A stretch of 64,000 bases of DNA from contig NZ_JABTCG010000003.1 of the NCBI RefSeq assembly GCF_014610845.1, forward strand, positions 558,001-622,000. The letters are read 5' to 3'. Every line of letters starts with the position of its first letter. Position 1 is the first letter of the stretch. Below the pieces are notes generated by a model. The model did no database searches. It saw only the letters and a program-made list of their open reading frames with translations, and was not told the origin of the DNA. Source of the DNA: Maribacter arenosus (GTDB lineage: Bacteria > Bacteroidota > Bacteroidia > Flavobacteriales > Flavobacteriaceae). Position numbers and translations under genes: made by a program. Shown in pieces: positions 25,527-34,999 of this stretch.

Positions 25527-28283
25527 TCAGTTAAATTTGATCAAAAAGTTTGAAAGATTTTGTGAGCTATCGATTTTTAGCTTTTTCCGAAGTCGGTAAC
25601 GATGGATCTCAACCCCTCTATTGGTTATGGCCATTAAGGGAGCAATCTCTTTGGACGAAAGGTTCATTTTCAAATATGCGCATAACTTCAGGTCTTTTGG
25701 GGTCAGATTTGGGTACTTCTTTAGTAGGTTTTCAAAAAAGTCTTCATGGAGTTCTTTGAAATTGACTTCGAAATGCTTCCAATCACCATCATCATTAATC
25801 GAGTTGTCCAATTTTTTGATAAATGATCCATAGCGCTTTTGGTTGGTGAATTGGCTTTTATTCACCAATAGCATTTCCTTTAATTCAAGAATTACTTTGT
25901 TCTTTTCAGCCATATTCATCGTTGTCCTGGCCAGTTCTTTCTGTTTTTGTCTAATTTCCCTTTCCAATTTTTCTTTTTCCAATTTGGCCAATCTTTCCTC
26001 CTGTTCCCTATGAAACCTTTCTTTTAGTATACGATGTTTTTTATCCAACTTTTTTCTGTTGTACCAACGTATTAAGAAAACCATTCCAATTAGGGCAAGG
26101 AGATACATCGCCATACTCAACTTTGATAAATACCAGGGAGGGGCGATTTCAAATCGGATGGTTTTGGGGTCGGATCTTTCATTATCTATTCGGATCGTAG
26201 AAACGTCCAGTTCATAACTACCGAAAGGCAGGTTTTGAAGCTTAATGACACCGTTCTCAATATCATCAGCTTGGTCCATAGGACCCTTCAATTCAAAATG
26301 ATACTTGGGTTCTACCAAACTCGGCGATGATACATTCACTAGTATATCATGTGACATGTTATAGGGTACGTGGAATACTTCATTTTCCAATGGATATGTT
26401 TTTTGCCCATCTTCAAAGGAAACAAGTTTTGGTTTGGGTAATTCAAAATCTTCAAGACGTTCATTGAATTTATATAGGTCAAGTTGTCCAAAACCATCAT
26501 TTAAGGTGAAGTAATAAATGGAATCATTTAACTTAATAATATTTTCCGATTCTGGGGCCAAACGTTCTTGTAACTGAATATCATCTAACACTAAATCAGC
26601 GTCTTTTAAATCGGTATATAGGACTTCTTTTGAGCCCTCGTTATCTATAAACCAAAAAAATGTATCGTCGTGGTGAATGAGATTTTTATGGTTATAGCCC
26701 TGGAATTCCTCAAAAAGTTCAATTTTCTTTTCTATTGGGTTATATCTGTACCAAATACCCTCAATATAAAGCGCTATTTGATTTCTTATGTTATATACCT
26801 TTACGTTGTAATTGGTTGGTATTACTCCTGTGGTAAATTCGATCTTCTCAATTACCTCATCATAGGCGTCATTCAATACGATCCTGAACAAACCTTTATA
26901 AGGGTGTGCGGCCCAAAGGGTATGGGTATCCTCAAAACATAAGTATTTTACCGGTTTGTCCATGCCTACTATTGAGGTGACAATCCACGTGCCATTAATA
27001 TCTTTTTCATATTTGGCGAGGCCAATATAAGTTCCTTGGATAAAGGAAGTATTTGATTCGGGTACCTTTACGATCTGATAGCCCCCGGTAATGCTTGATA
27101 TTTTTTCAAATGAATTTTTGTTTACCCTATAAGTACCTGTGTTATGGCCGCAAAAAAGTTCACCATGGGTTACATTCAAATCCCAAACATGTCCTTGGGA
27201 ACCTTCAACAAATTCCAAAGTATCGTTATTAAAATAATAGATACCTGTATTGCTTCCCATATAGAGGACATTTTCATGAACCGCAAGATCATATACGGTT
27301 CCAACAGTCCCTGAATAATCGGTATAATAGGTTAACGGGTTGCTTAATTGAACACGGTCTATGCCATTGTCCAAACCTACCCACAATTGTTCTTTATACT
27401 GCATCATAGATAGAACGGTGTTGTTCTGTAGCCCAACCTGCCGGTTTAACCTTTGGCTGGTTTTACTATCATTATCGTATAAATAAATCCCATTCTTTAT
27501 GGTTCCAAAGGCTATCTTGTTCCTCGATAGGGATAGGATTTGATTCAATTGATATTGTTTTAATTGTGTATTAATACCTATTTCGAATGGGATTATTTTT
27601 TCTTCCGTCATTAAATAACAACCATTTCTTTTTGTACCAATAAGAAGACCTTCCTTAATATCGGTCATGGCAATGATTACCTTATTCGATAACATTTCGT
27701 GCTCTTCCAAGGGATCAAGACTATCGTTAATAAGCTCATAAAGTCTTTTATGTCCTCCTGCGACCAAAATCTTATTTTTATAAATTGAAACAAATGTTAC
27801 CACAAAAGGAGGGTCGATAACGGTGATTTCATCATTCTTTAAAATATAAATTCCGTTAAAAGATCTAAATATTATTGAGTCCCCGTATGGCAAAATTTGC
27901 CAGAATTCCTCACTTGTAAAAACATGGTCCTTTATTAAATGGGTCAGGGAAGTGTAAAGGAGCACACCGAATCTGTTTTTGGTCCAATAACCAAACTCTT
28001 CATATGATCCGGTATAGATTTTGCCATCAATATGTGCTACCGACCGTATGGTGGTTTTATTGGGAAGCTTGTAAAGTTTCCATTTTTCACCATTAAAGTG
28101 AAGTAATCCGCTATTGTTGGCGACAAATAATTCACCCTCACTATTTGTCGATAGTCCCCAATTCTTACTATCTGCCTGGTATTCAAAAATCTTATAGTTA
28201 TGAATGGGGGGCAACAATTCTTGGGCACTCATCCAAAGGGGTGCAGACCATATGGTAAGAATAAGGGCTAAGATTGGCTTCAT
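25527..28283 (-). CDS. SusR-like sensor regulator: beta-propeller, Y_Y_Y, membrane helix, LuxR-type HTH
   Basis: The ATG at 28283 gives 918 residues with a good signal peptide (MKPILALILTIWSAPLWMSAQ, read to residue 20). A GTG seven codons upstream is possible but less likely. Two-component-regulator-type propeller repeats fill about residues 30-620 (for example WGLSTNSEGELFVANNSGLL). A Y_Y_Y-like domain ends near residue 735, a membrane helix lies at about 743-762, a coiled coil follows, and a LuxR/GerE-like HTH closes the protein (LTPKDLKLCAYLKMNLSSKE). There is no histidine kinase or receiver domain. It probably senses an oligosaccharide in the periplasm and controls the adjoining SusCD operon and sulfatase directly from the membrane. 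Confidence 0.9.
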   Translation of the reverse strand: MKPILALILTIWSAPLWMSAQELLPPIHNYKIFEYQADSKNWGLSTNSEGELFVANNSGLLHFNGEKWKLYKLPNKTTIRSVAHIDGKIYTGSYEEFGYWTKNRFGVLLYTSLTHLIKDHVFTSEEFWQILPYGDSIIFRSFNGIYILKNDEITVIDPPFVVTFVSIYKNKILVAGGHKRLYELINDSLDPLEEHEMLSNKVIIAMTDIKEGLLIGTKRNGCYLMTEEKIIPFEIGINTQLKQYQLNQILSLSRNKIAFGTIKNGIYLYDNDSKTSQRLNRQVGLQNNTVLSMMQYKEQLWVGLDNGIDRVQLSNPLTYYTDYSGTVGTVYDLAVHENVLYMGSNTGIYYFNNDTLEFVEGSQGHVWDLNVTHGELFCGHNTGTYRVNKNSFEKISSITGGYQIVKVPESNTSFIQGTYIGLAKYEKDINGTWIVTSIVGMDKPVKYLCFEDTHTLWAAHPYKGLFRIVLNDAYDEVIEKIEFTTGVIPTNYNVKVYNIRNQIALYIEGIWYRYNPIEKKIELFEEFQGYNHKNLIHHDDTFFWFIDNEGSKEVLYTDLKDADLVLDDIQLQERLAPESENIIKLNDSIYYFTLNDGFGQLDLYKFNERLEDFELPKPKLVSFEDGQKTYPLENEVFHVPYNMSHDILVNVSSPSLVEPKYHFELKGPMDQADDIENGVIKLQNLPFGSYELDVSTIRIDNERSDPKTIRFEIAPPWYLSKLSMAMYLLALIGMVFLIRWYNRKKLDKKHRILKERFHREQEERLAKLEKEKLEREIRQKQKELARTTMNMAEKNKVILELKEMLLVNKSQFTNQKRYGSFIKKLDNSINDDGDWKHFEVNFKELHEDFFENLLKKYPNLTPKDLKLCAYLKMNLSSKEIAPLMAITNRGVEIHRYRLRKKLKIDSSQNLSNFLIKFN

Positions 28284-28460
28284 TTTATAGTACTTCTTCT
28301 TCACTATCAGGATAAAGATAAGCCAAAGTTATTTTAAAAAAGTATCAGGATTTCTTTAGAATAAGGGTTTGCCATCCAGATTGCTTCGCATTGGCACACT
28401 TTTTTATAGGAAGAGAAAACATTATTAGCTTCCATCGGGGAAATCCTGTAATTTTAAAAA

Positions 28461-28493
28461 ATGTACATAAATATTTATGCTATAGATGTACAT
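28461..28493. promoter_or_regulatory. Two ATGTACAT palindromes upstream of the divergent sulfatase
   Basis: The 8-bp palindrome ATGTACAT occurs at 28461-28468 and again at 28486-28493, 25 bp apart centre to centre, just before the start at 28510. The second copy is 16 bp from the start codon. It could be a dimer-of-dimers operator for the adjacent regulator. Confidence 0.4.
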
Positions 28494-28509
28494 CAAACTT
28501 TAAAATTCA

Positions 28510-30186
28510 ATGAGAAATTATTCATTTCTGTTAGCCCTTTTTATTGGCCCGCTTTTTTATAATTGCGAAATACCCGGAAAGGAAGCCCCAAAACGCCCTA
28601 ATATTATTTTCATCATGTCCGATGATCATGCCTACCAAGCGATTTCGGCTTATGATACCCGTCTAATTAAGACCCCGAACATTGACCGTATTGCCGAAAT
28701 GGGAATGCTCTTTACCAATGCCACGGTCACGAACTCCATTTGTGCACCTTCAAGGGCTACGATTCTTACGGGAAAACACTCCCATATCAATGGGAAAATC
28801 GATAATCACTTTCCTTTCGATACGACCAATGTCACTTTTCCGCAGTTACTACAAAAGTCTGGTTATGAAACCGCCATGTTCGGGAAACTGCATTTTGGCA
28901 ATAATCCAAAGGGCTTTGACCAGTTTAAGATTTTACCCGGACAAGGGGCTTATTACAATCCTGACTTTATCACGAAAAATGAAGGAAATATTAATGTAAA
29001 GGGATATGTTACCGATATTATTACGGATATGACTTTGGATTGGTTCGAAAAAGAACGTAATCCAAATAAACCTTTTATGCTGATGTACCTGCACAAAGCA
29101 CCCCACCGGTCCTGGGTCATGGCCGAACGACATATGGCGGAGTATACCCAAAAAACCTTCCCCGAACCAGCGACTCTTTTTGATGATTATGCAGGTAGAC
29201 CTGCTGCCAAAGCCGCCGAAATGAGCATTTTAAGACATATGAGCTGGATCGCGGATTCGAAGATTTTCCCCGAGGTTATGGATGAAATGGAACTTCCTCC
29301 GTTTGGTACCGACAAGATGAGAAATCAGTTTGGGGCGCAAAACCGAATGGACTCCGCACAACTATCAAATTTTAAAAATGCCTACCAAAATATAAATGAG
29401 AGGTTCAAAGCCAATTATCCGACTATGACTGAGGAGGAAAAAATGAAATGGCGTTATCAACGGTATATGCAGGATTATCTGGGAACCATAAAAGCGGTCG
29501 ATGAAAATGTGGGTCGGATGCTAGATTATTTGGAAACCAATGATTTGCTCGAGAATACGATAATCGTATATACTTCAGATCAAGGCTTTTATCTTGGTGA
29601 ACACGGTTGGTTCGATAAACGTTTCGTCTATGATGAATCCCTCAAAACGCCATTACTTATAGCTTGGCCGGGCCAGGTCGAAGCCGGTTCCAAATCTAAT
29701 GAAATGGTACAGAACCTGGATTTTGCCCAGACCTTCTTAGATGTGGCTGGTATCGACCAACCAGATGATATGCAGGGCGAAAGTTTACTTCCGATATTAA
29801 CGGGACGTATGGATGATTGGCATAGGGAAGCGGTTTATTACCATTATTACGAATACCCTGCCGAACATATGGTAAATAGGCACTATGCCATAATAACCAA
29901 AGAGTACAAGTTGATCCATTATTATTTTGATTTGGATTATTGGGAACTCATCGATCGTAAAAAAGACCCAAAGGAACTGCATAACGTTTATAATGATCCT
30001 GCCTATGCCGATATTAAAGAAATGCTACATAGGGAATTAAAGGAGATTCGCAGAAAGTATGGAGATAGTAATGAACTAAGCCAACAGTATTTAAACACTT
30101 TTCTTCGCGATATAGAAGAAAAAGGGATATTTGGGATACCGCAAGAAAAATTGGACGAAATATTGGATAAAAACACCAAGAATTAA
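28510..30186 (+). CDS. S1-family sulfatase (lipoprotein), divergent member of the PUL
   Basis: The 558-residue sulfatase has maturation motif C78-A-P-S-R, where Cys78 becomes formylglycine, followed by ATILTGK. Metal-site aspartates are in IMSDDHAYQAISAYD, and the second metal-site motif is YTSDQGFYLGEHGWFDKRF. Its signal peptide ends at a lipobox-like LFYNC (Cys19). It is similar along its length to the sulfatase at 9752 but differs in the substrate-facing insert (about residues 215-290), so the two may remove sulfate from different positions. It is transcribed away from the regulator gene, with palindromic sites in its upstream region. Confidence 0.93.
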   Translation: MRNYSFLLALFIGPLFYNCEIPGKEAPKRPNIIFIMSDDHAYQAISAYDTRLIKTPNIDRIAEMGMLFTNATVTNSICAPSRATILTGKHSHINGKIDNHFPFDTTNVTFPQLLQKSGYETAMFGKLHFGNNPKGFDQFKILPGQGAYYNPDFITKNEGNINVKGYVTDIITDMTLDWFEKERNPNKPFMLMYLHKAPHRSWVMAERHMAEYTQKTFPEPATLFDDYAGRPAAKAAEMSILRHMSWIADSKIFPEVMDEMELPPFGTDKMRNQFGAQNRMDSAQLSNFKNAYQNINERFKANYPTMTEEEKMKWRYQRYMQDYLGTIKAVDENVGRMLDYLETNDLLENTIIVYTSDQGFYLGEHGWFDKRFVYDESLKTPLLIAWPGQVEAGSKSNEMVQNLDFAQTFLDVAGIDQPDDMQGESLLPILTGRMDDWHREAVYYHYYEYPAEHMVNRHYAIITKEYKLIHYYFDLDYWELIDRKKDPKELHNVYNDPAYADIKEMLHRELKEIRRKYGDSNELSQQYLNTFLRDIEEKGIFGIPQEKLDEILDKNTKN

Positions 30187-30251
30187 TTTGATAGCTAAGA
30201 TGGGATTACTTGGTTTTTTATGTGTTGTAGATTTGTCTAAATCAAATAGGA

Positions 30252-30977
30252 TTATAGTCCCAAACTGCTAAAAAACTGTGCTTTATGGCTATCCCCAATA
30301 GGAATCCGAATATCATCGATTACTATGCGGTTTCTTTGAACGGTTCGTTTAAAATTAACGTTGACCACGAAAGATTTATGTACCCTGATAAATTGGTTTG
30401 GGGGTAATTTGTCCATCAGTTCCTTAAAACTCAACAATGTTAGGATGGTTTTATTGGAGTTTACAATATGTATTTTCAAATAATCTTTAAGTCCTTGAAT
30501 GTATTGAATGTCATCCAAGTTTATTTTTACACTTTCGTGTTCCGACTTTACAAAAATGAATTTTTGGAATTCATTGGCCTCCCCATTGGAAGGAAATACA
30601 TTGGCCAAGATCGGTTGATCCTTAAAAGCCAAAATTTCTTTTACCCTAGATATGGCCTTTATAAAACGATGATAGGGTATCGGCTTTACAAGATAATCAA
30701 TGGCGTTAAGTTCAAAACCTTCAACAGCATATTGTGAATAGGCTGTCGTGAAAATGAAAAGTGGGCGATTTTCCAAAGCGGCAATAAATTCCAGTCCGTT
30801 TATTTGTGGCATTTCGATGTCGCAAAAAATTAAATCTACTTTTTTTTCCTTAATCACCGAAATGGCATCCAATGGGTTGGTAAAAGCACCTACAACTTCT
30901 ATAAAACCCATTTTTTGGCAATAACTTTCCAATACTTCTATCGCCAAAGGTTCATCGTCAATAATAATACATTTCAT
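30252..30977 (-). CDS. LytTR-family response regulator
   Basis: The 241-residue regulator has an N-terminal receiver domain with acidic pocket D7-D8, phospho-acceptor D53 in FCDIEMPQINGLEF and the conserved Lys of YLVKPI. The C-terminal LytTR DNA-binding domain (about 135-240) contains FIRVHKSFVVN. It follows its cognate LytS-type kinase with a 3-bp gap and closes the Kelch-DUF4907-kinase operon. The target promoter is probably local, for example the 33459-33703 divergent region, but this is inferred. Confidence 0.94.
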   Translation of the reverse strand: MKCIIIDDEPLAIEVLESYCQKMGFIEVVGAFTNPLDAISVIKEKKVDLIFCDIEMPQINGLEFIAALENRPLFIFTTAYSQYAVEGFELNAIDYLVKPIPYHRFIKAISRVKEILAFKDQPILANVFPSNGEANEFQKFIFVKSEHESVKINLDDIQYIQGLKDYLKIHIVNSNKTILTLLSFKELMDKLPPNQFIRVHKSFVVNVNFKRTVQRNRIVIDDIRIPIGDSHKAQFFSSLGL

Positions 30978-30980
30978 AGT

Positions 30981-32015
30981 TTATAGATTTATGGTTAAAT
31001 CGACTTCATAGGTCTTCCCGTCGTCGTTAATTTGTAAGACATGTAATTCAGGATATAGGTATTTCAACCGGTTTTTTACATTTTCTAAGCCAAGTCCACT
31101 GCTTTTAGATTTTGCCTTATGATTACCGATTTTGTTCACTACCCTAAAATGAATGGACCCCTCATTGATTGAAAGGTTTATTTTAACCATGGTTTTTCCA
31201 TTATAATCCGTTCCATATTTAAAGGCATTTTCAATAAATGAAATGAACAACAGTGCGGGTATTCTTTTTTCATTATCATCCCCCGAAATTTTCAAGGTCA
31301 CATCTTCGCTATTGGCCAACCTTAAGCGCTGTAAAGCCACATAGTTTTTGATGTAATCTATCTCTTTATGAATGGGCACGAGGCCCTTATCCGCTTCATA
31401 CAACATATATCGCATTAATTCGGATAGATTTATGATGGCCTCTGAGGTATCGTCTGATCGCTTTACCGATAATGAGTATATGGTATTCAAAGAATTAAAA
31501 AGAAAATGGGGGTTTAATTGTGCTTTGAAAAACTGAAGTTCGGATTCGATTTTTTCTTTTTCTATCGATTTACGGAGGTTTTCGTTTTTTTGCCACCCGA
31601 CATATACCCGTAACATGGTTGAAAAGAGATAAGGTACACCAAAAGTAATAATGGGCATCATACGGAACCGTGGTGATAGCAAGTCGTTTTGATGTATTTG
31701 AAAAGGGTGCATCGGGTTTGGTAAAGCTCTCGGGACCAATGGGGGAAAAAATAAATACGTTCCATAAATAACAAGCCCCAAAAGCAGTACCGAGACGGTG
31801 ATATATTGTATTTTCCTTTCATTAAGTAAAAAGTATGGTACCAGGTAAAAATAATTAACATAAAACATGACCGTTGTTGCCAAGATCATTATCAATAAGT
31901 CTATGGGCACAGGTCTAGATAGGGTGTAAAAGGGGTACAGCAATAAACCGTAAAGCACACACCATATAAAAACGTGGACGAGTATTTGTGGTATATACTG
32001 CTTTTTAAGGTTCAT
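30981..32015 (-). CDS. LytS-type sensor histidine kinase
   Basis: The 344-residue kinase has four membrane helices in its first 140 residues and a His_kinase domain with phospho-acceptor H170 in L-N-P-H-F-L-F-N. The N box is FIENAFKYGTD and the G box is SSGLGLENVKNRL. There is no separate large sensor domain, so the signal is probably sensed within the membrane or through a partner. Its start codon overlaps the stop of the DUF4907 gene by 4 bp, which makes that protein a prime candidate partner. Confidence 0.94.
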   Translation of the reverse strand: MNLKKQYIPQILVHVFIWCVLYGLLLYPFYTLSRPVPIDLLIMILATTVMFYVNYFYLVPYFLLNERKIQYITVSVLLLGLVIYGTYLFFPPLVPRALPNPMHPFQIHQNDLLSPRFRMMPIITFGVPYLFSTMLRVYVGWQKNENLRKSIEKEKIESELQFFKAQLNPHFLFNSLNTIYSLSVKRSDDTSEAIINLSELMRYMLYEADKGLVPIHKEIDYIKNYVALQRLRLANSEDVTLKISGDDNEKRIPALLFISFIENAFKYGTDYNGKTMVKINLSINEGSIHFRVVNKIGNHKAKSKSSGLGLENVKNRLKYLYPELHVLQINDDGKTYEVDLTINL

Positions 32016-32371
32016 TCAGTATTATGTTCGACTTGGGGAATGTCAATTTTCATCGCTTCAAGATCAGCAATGGTAATCCTGGGATCTTCGGCTTTTAATA
32101 TCTTATCAATGATTAAACCAGCTGTTTTTTCAGCATCTTTTTTAGTAGAAAATGGGATGCTTCCTTGAACCGCGGGAATACTCACTTGTTTGATCAACAC
32201 CTTATTGTCATGCACAATATGGTACCCATAACCCTTGCCTACGGCTATTATCTCGGTTCTCAGGGTTGCTCTTTCTTCAAGATGGTACGTAAGGTATATG
32301 ATACCACATAAAAGTAGGGTCATGAGCCCAGGAATAATCAAAGTAGTTCTATTCATCAATGTAGAATTCAT
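32012..32371 (-). CDS. DUF4907-domain membrane-anchored protein
   Basis: The 119-residue protein has one N-terminal membrane helix (about 10-27). The DUF4907 domain follows with a G-Y-G-Y-x-I start (GKGYGYHIVHDNKVLIKQ), then IPAVQGSIPFSTKKDAEKTA and ITIADLEAMKI. The domain is extracytoplasmic if the helix is a signal anchor. The function is unknown. DUF4907 genes are often found beside Kelch-repeat genes in Bacteroidota, as here. The 4-bp ATGA overlap with the kinase gene implies translational coupling and suggests a sensory role. Confidence 0.85.
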   Translation of the reverse strand: MNSTLMNRTTLIIPGLMTLLLCGIIYLTYHLEERATLRTEIIAVGKGYGYHIVHDNKVLIKQVSIPAVQGSIPFSTKKDAEKTAGLIIDKILKAEDPRITIADLEAMKIDIPQVEHNTE

Positions 32372-32459
32372 AATTTTCTATCCAAGAAATGGGACGATAG
32401 TACCAACAAATATCGCCCCATTACCAAACTAGATTAAACAACTATCATATAAATTTTCG

Positions 32460-33458
32460 TTAATCTTCATCATCATATTCATCAAACGGGTAAAATTCGT
32501 ACAGGTCATCCAAGTAAAGGGTACTGGTACGTCCAAGGCCAATAAAGGCCTGGGTTCCGTTAGAGAAGGCGATTGGATCCTGTCGTGAAGTTCCCTCAAA
32601 ACTTGTTTTGGCCTCCCATGTATCGTCACTTTGGTCGTATTGCCATATCGTTGACAATGTACCCCCTACAGTACCACAAGCAATATAGCCGTAGCCGTTT
32701 AAGGTAAATGCCACTGCATTACTTCTAATGATACTATAATCGTCTTCTTCATCCAGGTCTAATTTTGCGGTCCAACTTTCTGTATTGGAATCGAATACCC
32801 AAAAATCATCCAAGTATATTCCGTTCGAAACACCTGTTCCCAAATAAACGTTATCGCCTATGGTAAAAGTCGTGGCAGATCTTCTTTTGTCGCCTCCAAA
32901 ACCGACCAATTCTGACCAGGTATCGGTACTGGGGTCGTATTTCCAAAAATCCTTACGATCGTTATCGCCGTCGTAACCGGTGCCGAAATACCCTTGACCG
33001 TTAATACCAAATGCTACGGCACTTCGCCTGGCCGTGGAAGGAAATGGGGCTATTTCCGTCCATGAATTCGACCCTGGGTTATACGCATAAAAATCGGCCA
33101 GTTCGTTCAAACCGTCGTATCCAGAACCTATGTAACCTATGCCATCGATTTCAAAACCTACGGCTGCATTCCGGGCACTTCCAGGAAAGTCTGCCTTTTG
33201 CGACCAATAATCCCCATCGATATCATATGACCAAAAAGAACTCAAATAATCATCACCGTCATAACCGGTACCCATATAGCCAGTATTGCCAATAGTAAAA
33301 CCTGATATGCCACTTCTGGCGCTGCCATCAAAAACGGATCTGTCTATCCAGTTGCCCAAATCCTCATCATCGTCATCGCTAGAACAACTGGATAACGTAC
33401 AGATCAATACGCCAATTAAGGTTGTTTGTTTAATGTAGTATTGCAGTCCTTTTATCAT
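32460..33458 (-). CDS. Kelch-repeat (galactose-oxidase-like propeller) lipoprotein
   Basis: The start at 33458 gives 332 residues with a proper lipoprotein signal (MIKGLQYYIKQTTLIGVLIC, lipobox near TLSSC, Cys24). The longer frame to 33560 lacks a signal at its start. About six Kelch-type repeats follow, each with a G-x-G-Y-x-G-x-G-Y-D-G-x-x-x-x-D-F-W pattern and spaced by roughly 48 residues, enough to close a beta-propeller. Several repeats contain the identical short motif GTGYDGD. It is the first gene of the operon with DUF4907, LytS and LytTR. It may bind a ligand or polymer at the cell surface, with no enzymatic residues identified. Confidence 0.88.
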   Translation of the reverse strand: MIKGLQYYIKQTTLIGVLICTLSSCSSDDDDEDLGNWIDRSVFDGSARSGISGFTIGNTGYMGTGYDGDDYLSSFWSYDIDGDYWSQKADFPGSARNAAVGFEIDGIGYIGSGYDGLNELADFYAYNPGSNSWTEIAPFPSTARRSAVAFGINGQGYFGTGYDGDNDRKDFWKYDPSTDTWSELVGFGGDKRRSATTFTIGDNVYLGTGVSNGIYLDDFWVFDSNTESWTAKLDLDEEDDYSIIRSNAVAFTLNGYGYIACGTVGGTLSTIWQYDQSDDTWEAKTSFEGTSRQDPIAFSNGTQAFIGLGRTSTLYLDDLYEFYPFDEYDDED

Positions 33459-33703
33459 GTCTTTTTTGATTAGCCGTTTAAACGGATTAATATTTTGGCC
33501 AAAACTAGTACTCGACGTATTGCCATAAAACTGAAATAGATGAAGTTGCCAATTTAACATATGAACCCTACGATTTCCTCTACCAATCAGATGTTAAGTT
33601 TGATCGTCTAAAAACCAGTATTCATCTGCTAACTATTGGGGTTTGTCTATTGTGGTTTTGGCCATTGGATACTGTATATACTTTTAGGCTCAAATTAAAA
33701 ATT
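33459..33703. promoter_or_regulatory. Divergent intergenic region between Kelch and DUF4270 genes
   Basis: This 245-bp non-coding stretch must contain promoters for both directions. I could not identify convincing promoter elements or inverted repeats in it. Confidence 0.4.
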
Positions 33704-34999
33704 ATGAAGACTATTTTGGGACTGCTCTGTTCCCTTTTATTGTTCACTTCCTGTAGCGACGATTCCTTAAACGACTCGGATTTTGAGGCTGGCGAAATAT
33801 TTACCGATAGTAATATCCGAGTATTGCAAATAGATACCCTGACCGCAAGAATTTCCACCATGAAATTTGATAGTATCATTACCTCTCAAGGTTCACGTAT
33901 GTTGGTTGGGGAATATAGCGACCCGGTCTTCGGGCATGTTAGAAGCTCAAGTTTCATTGAAATGATCCCTTCAAGTTTTACCATAGATTCGGATGCGGTA
34001 TACGATAGTATACTTTTTGTACTTAGATATGATGAGTATTATTACAATGACACCCTATCGCAAAATACGATCCATATTAAATCTTTGAATGAAAAATTAA
34101 ATCCTGCAGATGACAGTGATTTTTATAATAACAGTATCATAAGCTATAACGAAGAGGATTTGGGCACCGTTTCCTTTGCTCCGAGACCTTTGGGAGCGGA
34201 TTCCCTGAATGTTAGGATTAGTGATACTCTGGGATTGGAGCTGTTCGAAAATCTTCAGGATAAAAATTTAACCAACTATGATGAGTTCATAAATTACTTT
34301 TATGGACTTTCAATACAACCCGACAAAAACGATAACGGGACCGTCCTCGGTTTTTCCTTGACCTCGGGAATGCGGCTCTATTACAGTATTGCCGGAGAAA
34401 CCGAATCAGTACAGTATTATACCGATTTCACGATTAACACAAGTAGTTCCCCAATTCCTTTCTTTAATCAGATATCTGCCACTGAACCAAATGAACATCT
34501 TTCAAGTTTAATCCATAATGAGATAAGCTTATACAGTGAAGACGCTAATGATCAAAGTTTTATTCAATCGGGTATTGGTATTACCACTAGAATTGAATTT
34601 CCCTATATCAAATCTGTGTATGACATTCAGGGACAGGGGACTTTACTCGATGCGACATTACGGATAAAACCAAAAGAAACCACGTATAATGATGCTTTAA
34701 TGCTAAGGGATACCCTTTCGGTCTATATCGTTGACCAAAACAATGATCTTACGGGAGAAACCACAATGACGGCCATATTGAACAGGGACGATCAAGAATT
34801 CAACAATATCTTTTACGAAATTCCGATAAGCAGCTATTTGGAAGAGCTCTTGGTAACAGACCTGGAGGCGACCGATGCTCTTATTCTTTTGCCCTATGAT
34901 TACAATGCTACGGTCGACCGCTTTATACTAGATATCGACCCTAGCAGCCATGGTGCCCAACTAGAATTTATATATGCCATTTATGATGAAAATGATTAG
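33704..34999 (+). CDS. DUF4270 lipoprotein
   Basis: The ATG at 33704 gives 431 residues with a lipoprotein signal (LLLFTSC, Cys15). An upstream in-frame start gives no signal and is rejected. The protein matches DUF4270: it begins with a stretch of the form D-S-N-I-R-V-L-Q-I-D-T-L-T, followed by LVGEYSDPVFGHVRSSSFIE and paired beta-rich segments with D-S-I-L-F-V-L-R-Y. Such proteins are common in Bacteroidota and have no settled function; a surface-adhesion or carbohydrate-related role has been suggested by layout only. It overlaps the next gene by up to 26 bp. Confidence 0.85.
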   Translation: MKTILGLLCSLLLFTSCSDDSLNDSDFEAGEIFTDSNIRVLQIDTLTARISTMKFDSIITSQGSRMLVGEYSDPVFGHVRSSSFIEMIPSSFTIDSDAVYDSILFVLRYDEYYYNDTLSQNTIHIKSLNEKLNPADDSDFYNNSIISYNEEDLGTVSFAPRPLGADSLNVRISDTLGLELFENLQDKNLTNYDEFINYFYGLSIQPDKNDNGTVLGFSLTSGMRLYYSIAGETESVQYYTDFTINTSSSPIPFFNQISATEPNEHLSSLIHNEISLYSEDANDQSFIQSGIGITTRIEFPYIKSVYDIQGQGTLLDATLRIKPKETTYNDALMLRDTLSVYIVDQNNDLTGETTMTAILNRDDQEFNNIFYEIPISSYLEELLVTDLEATDALILLPYDYNATVDRFILDIDPSSHGAQLEFIYAIYDEND

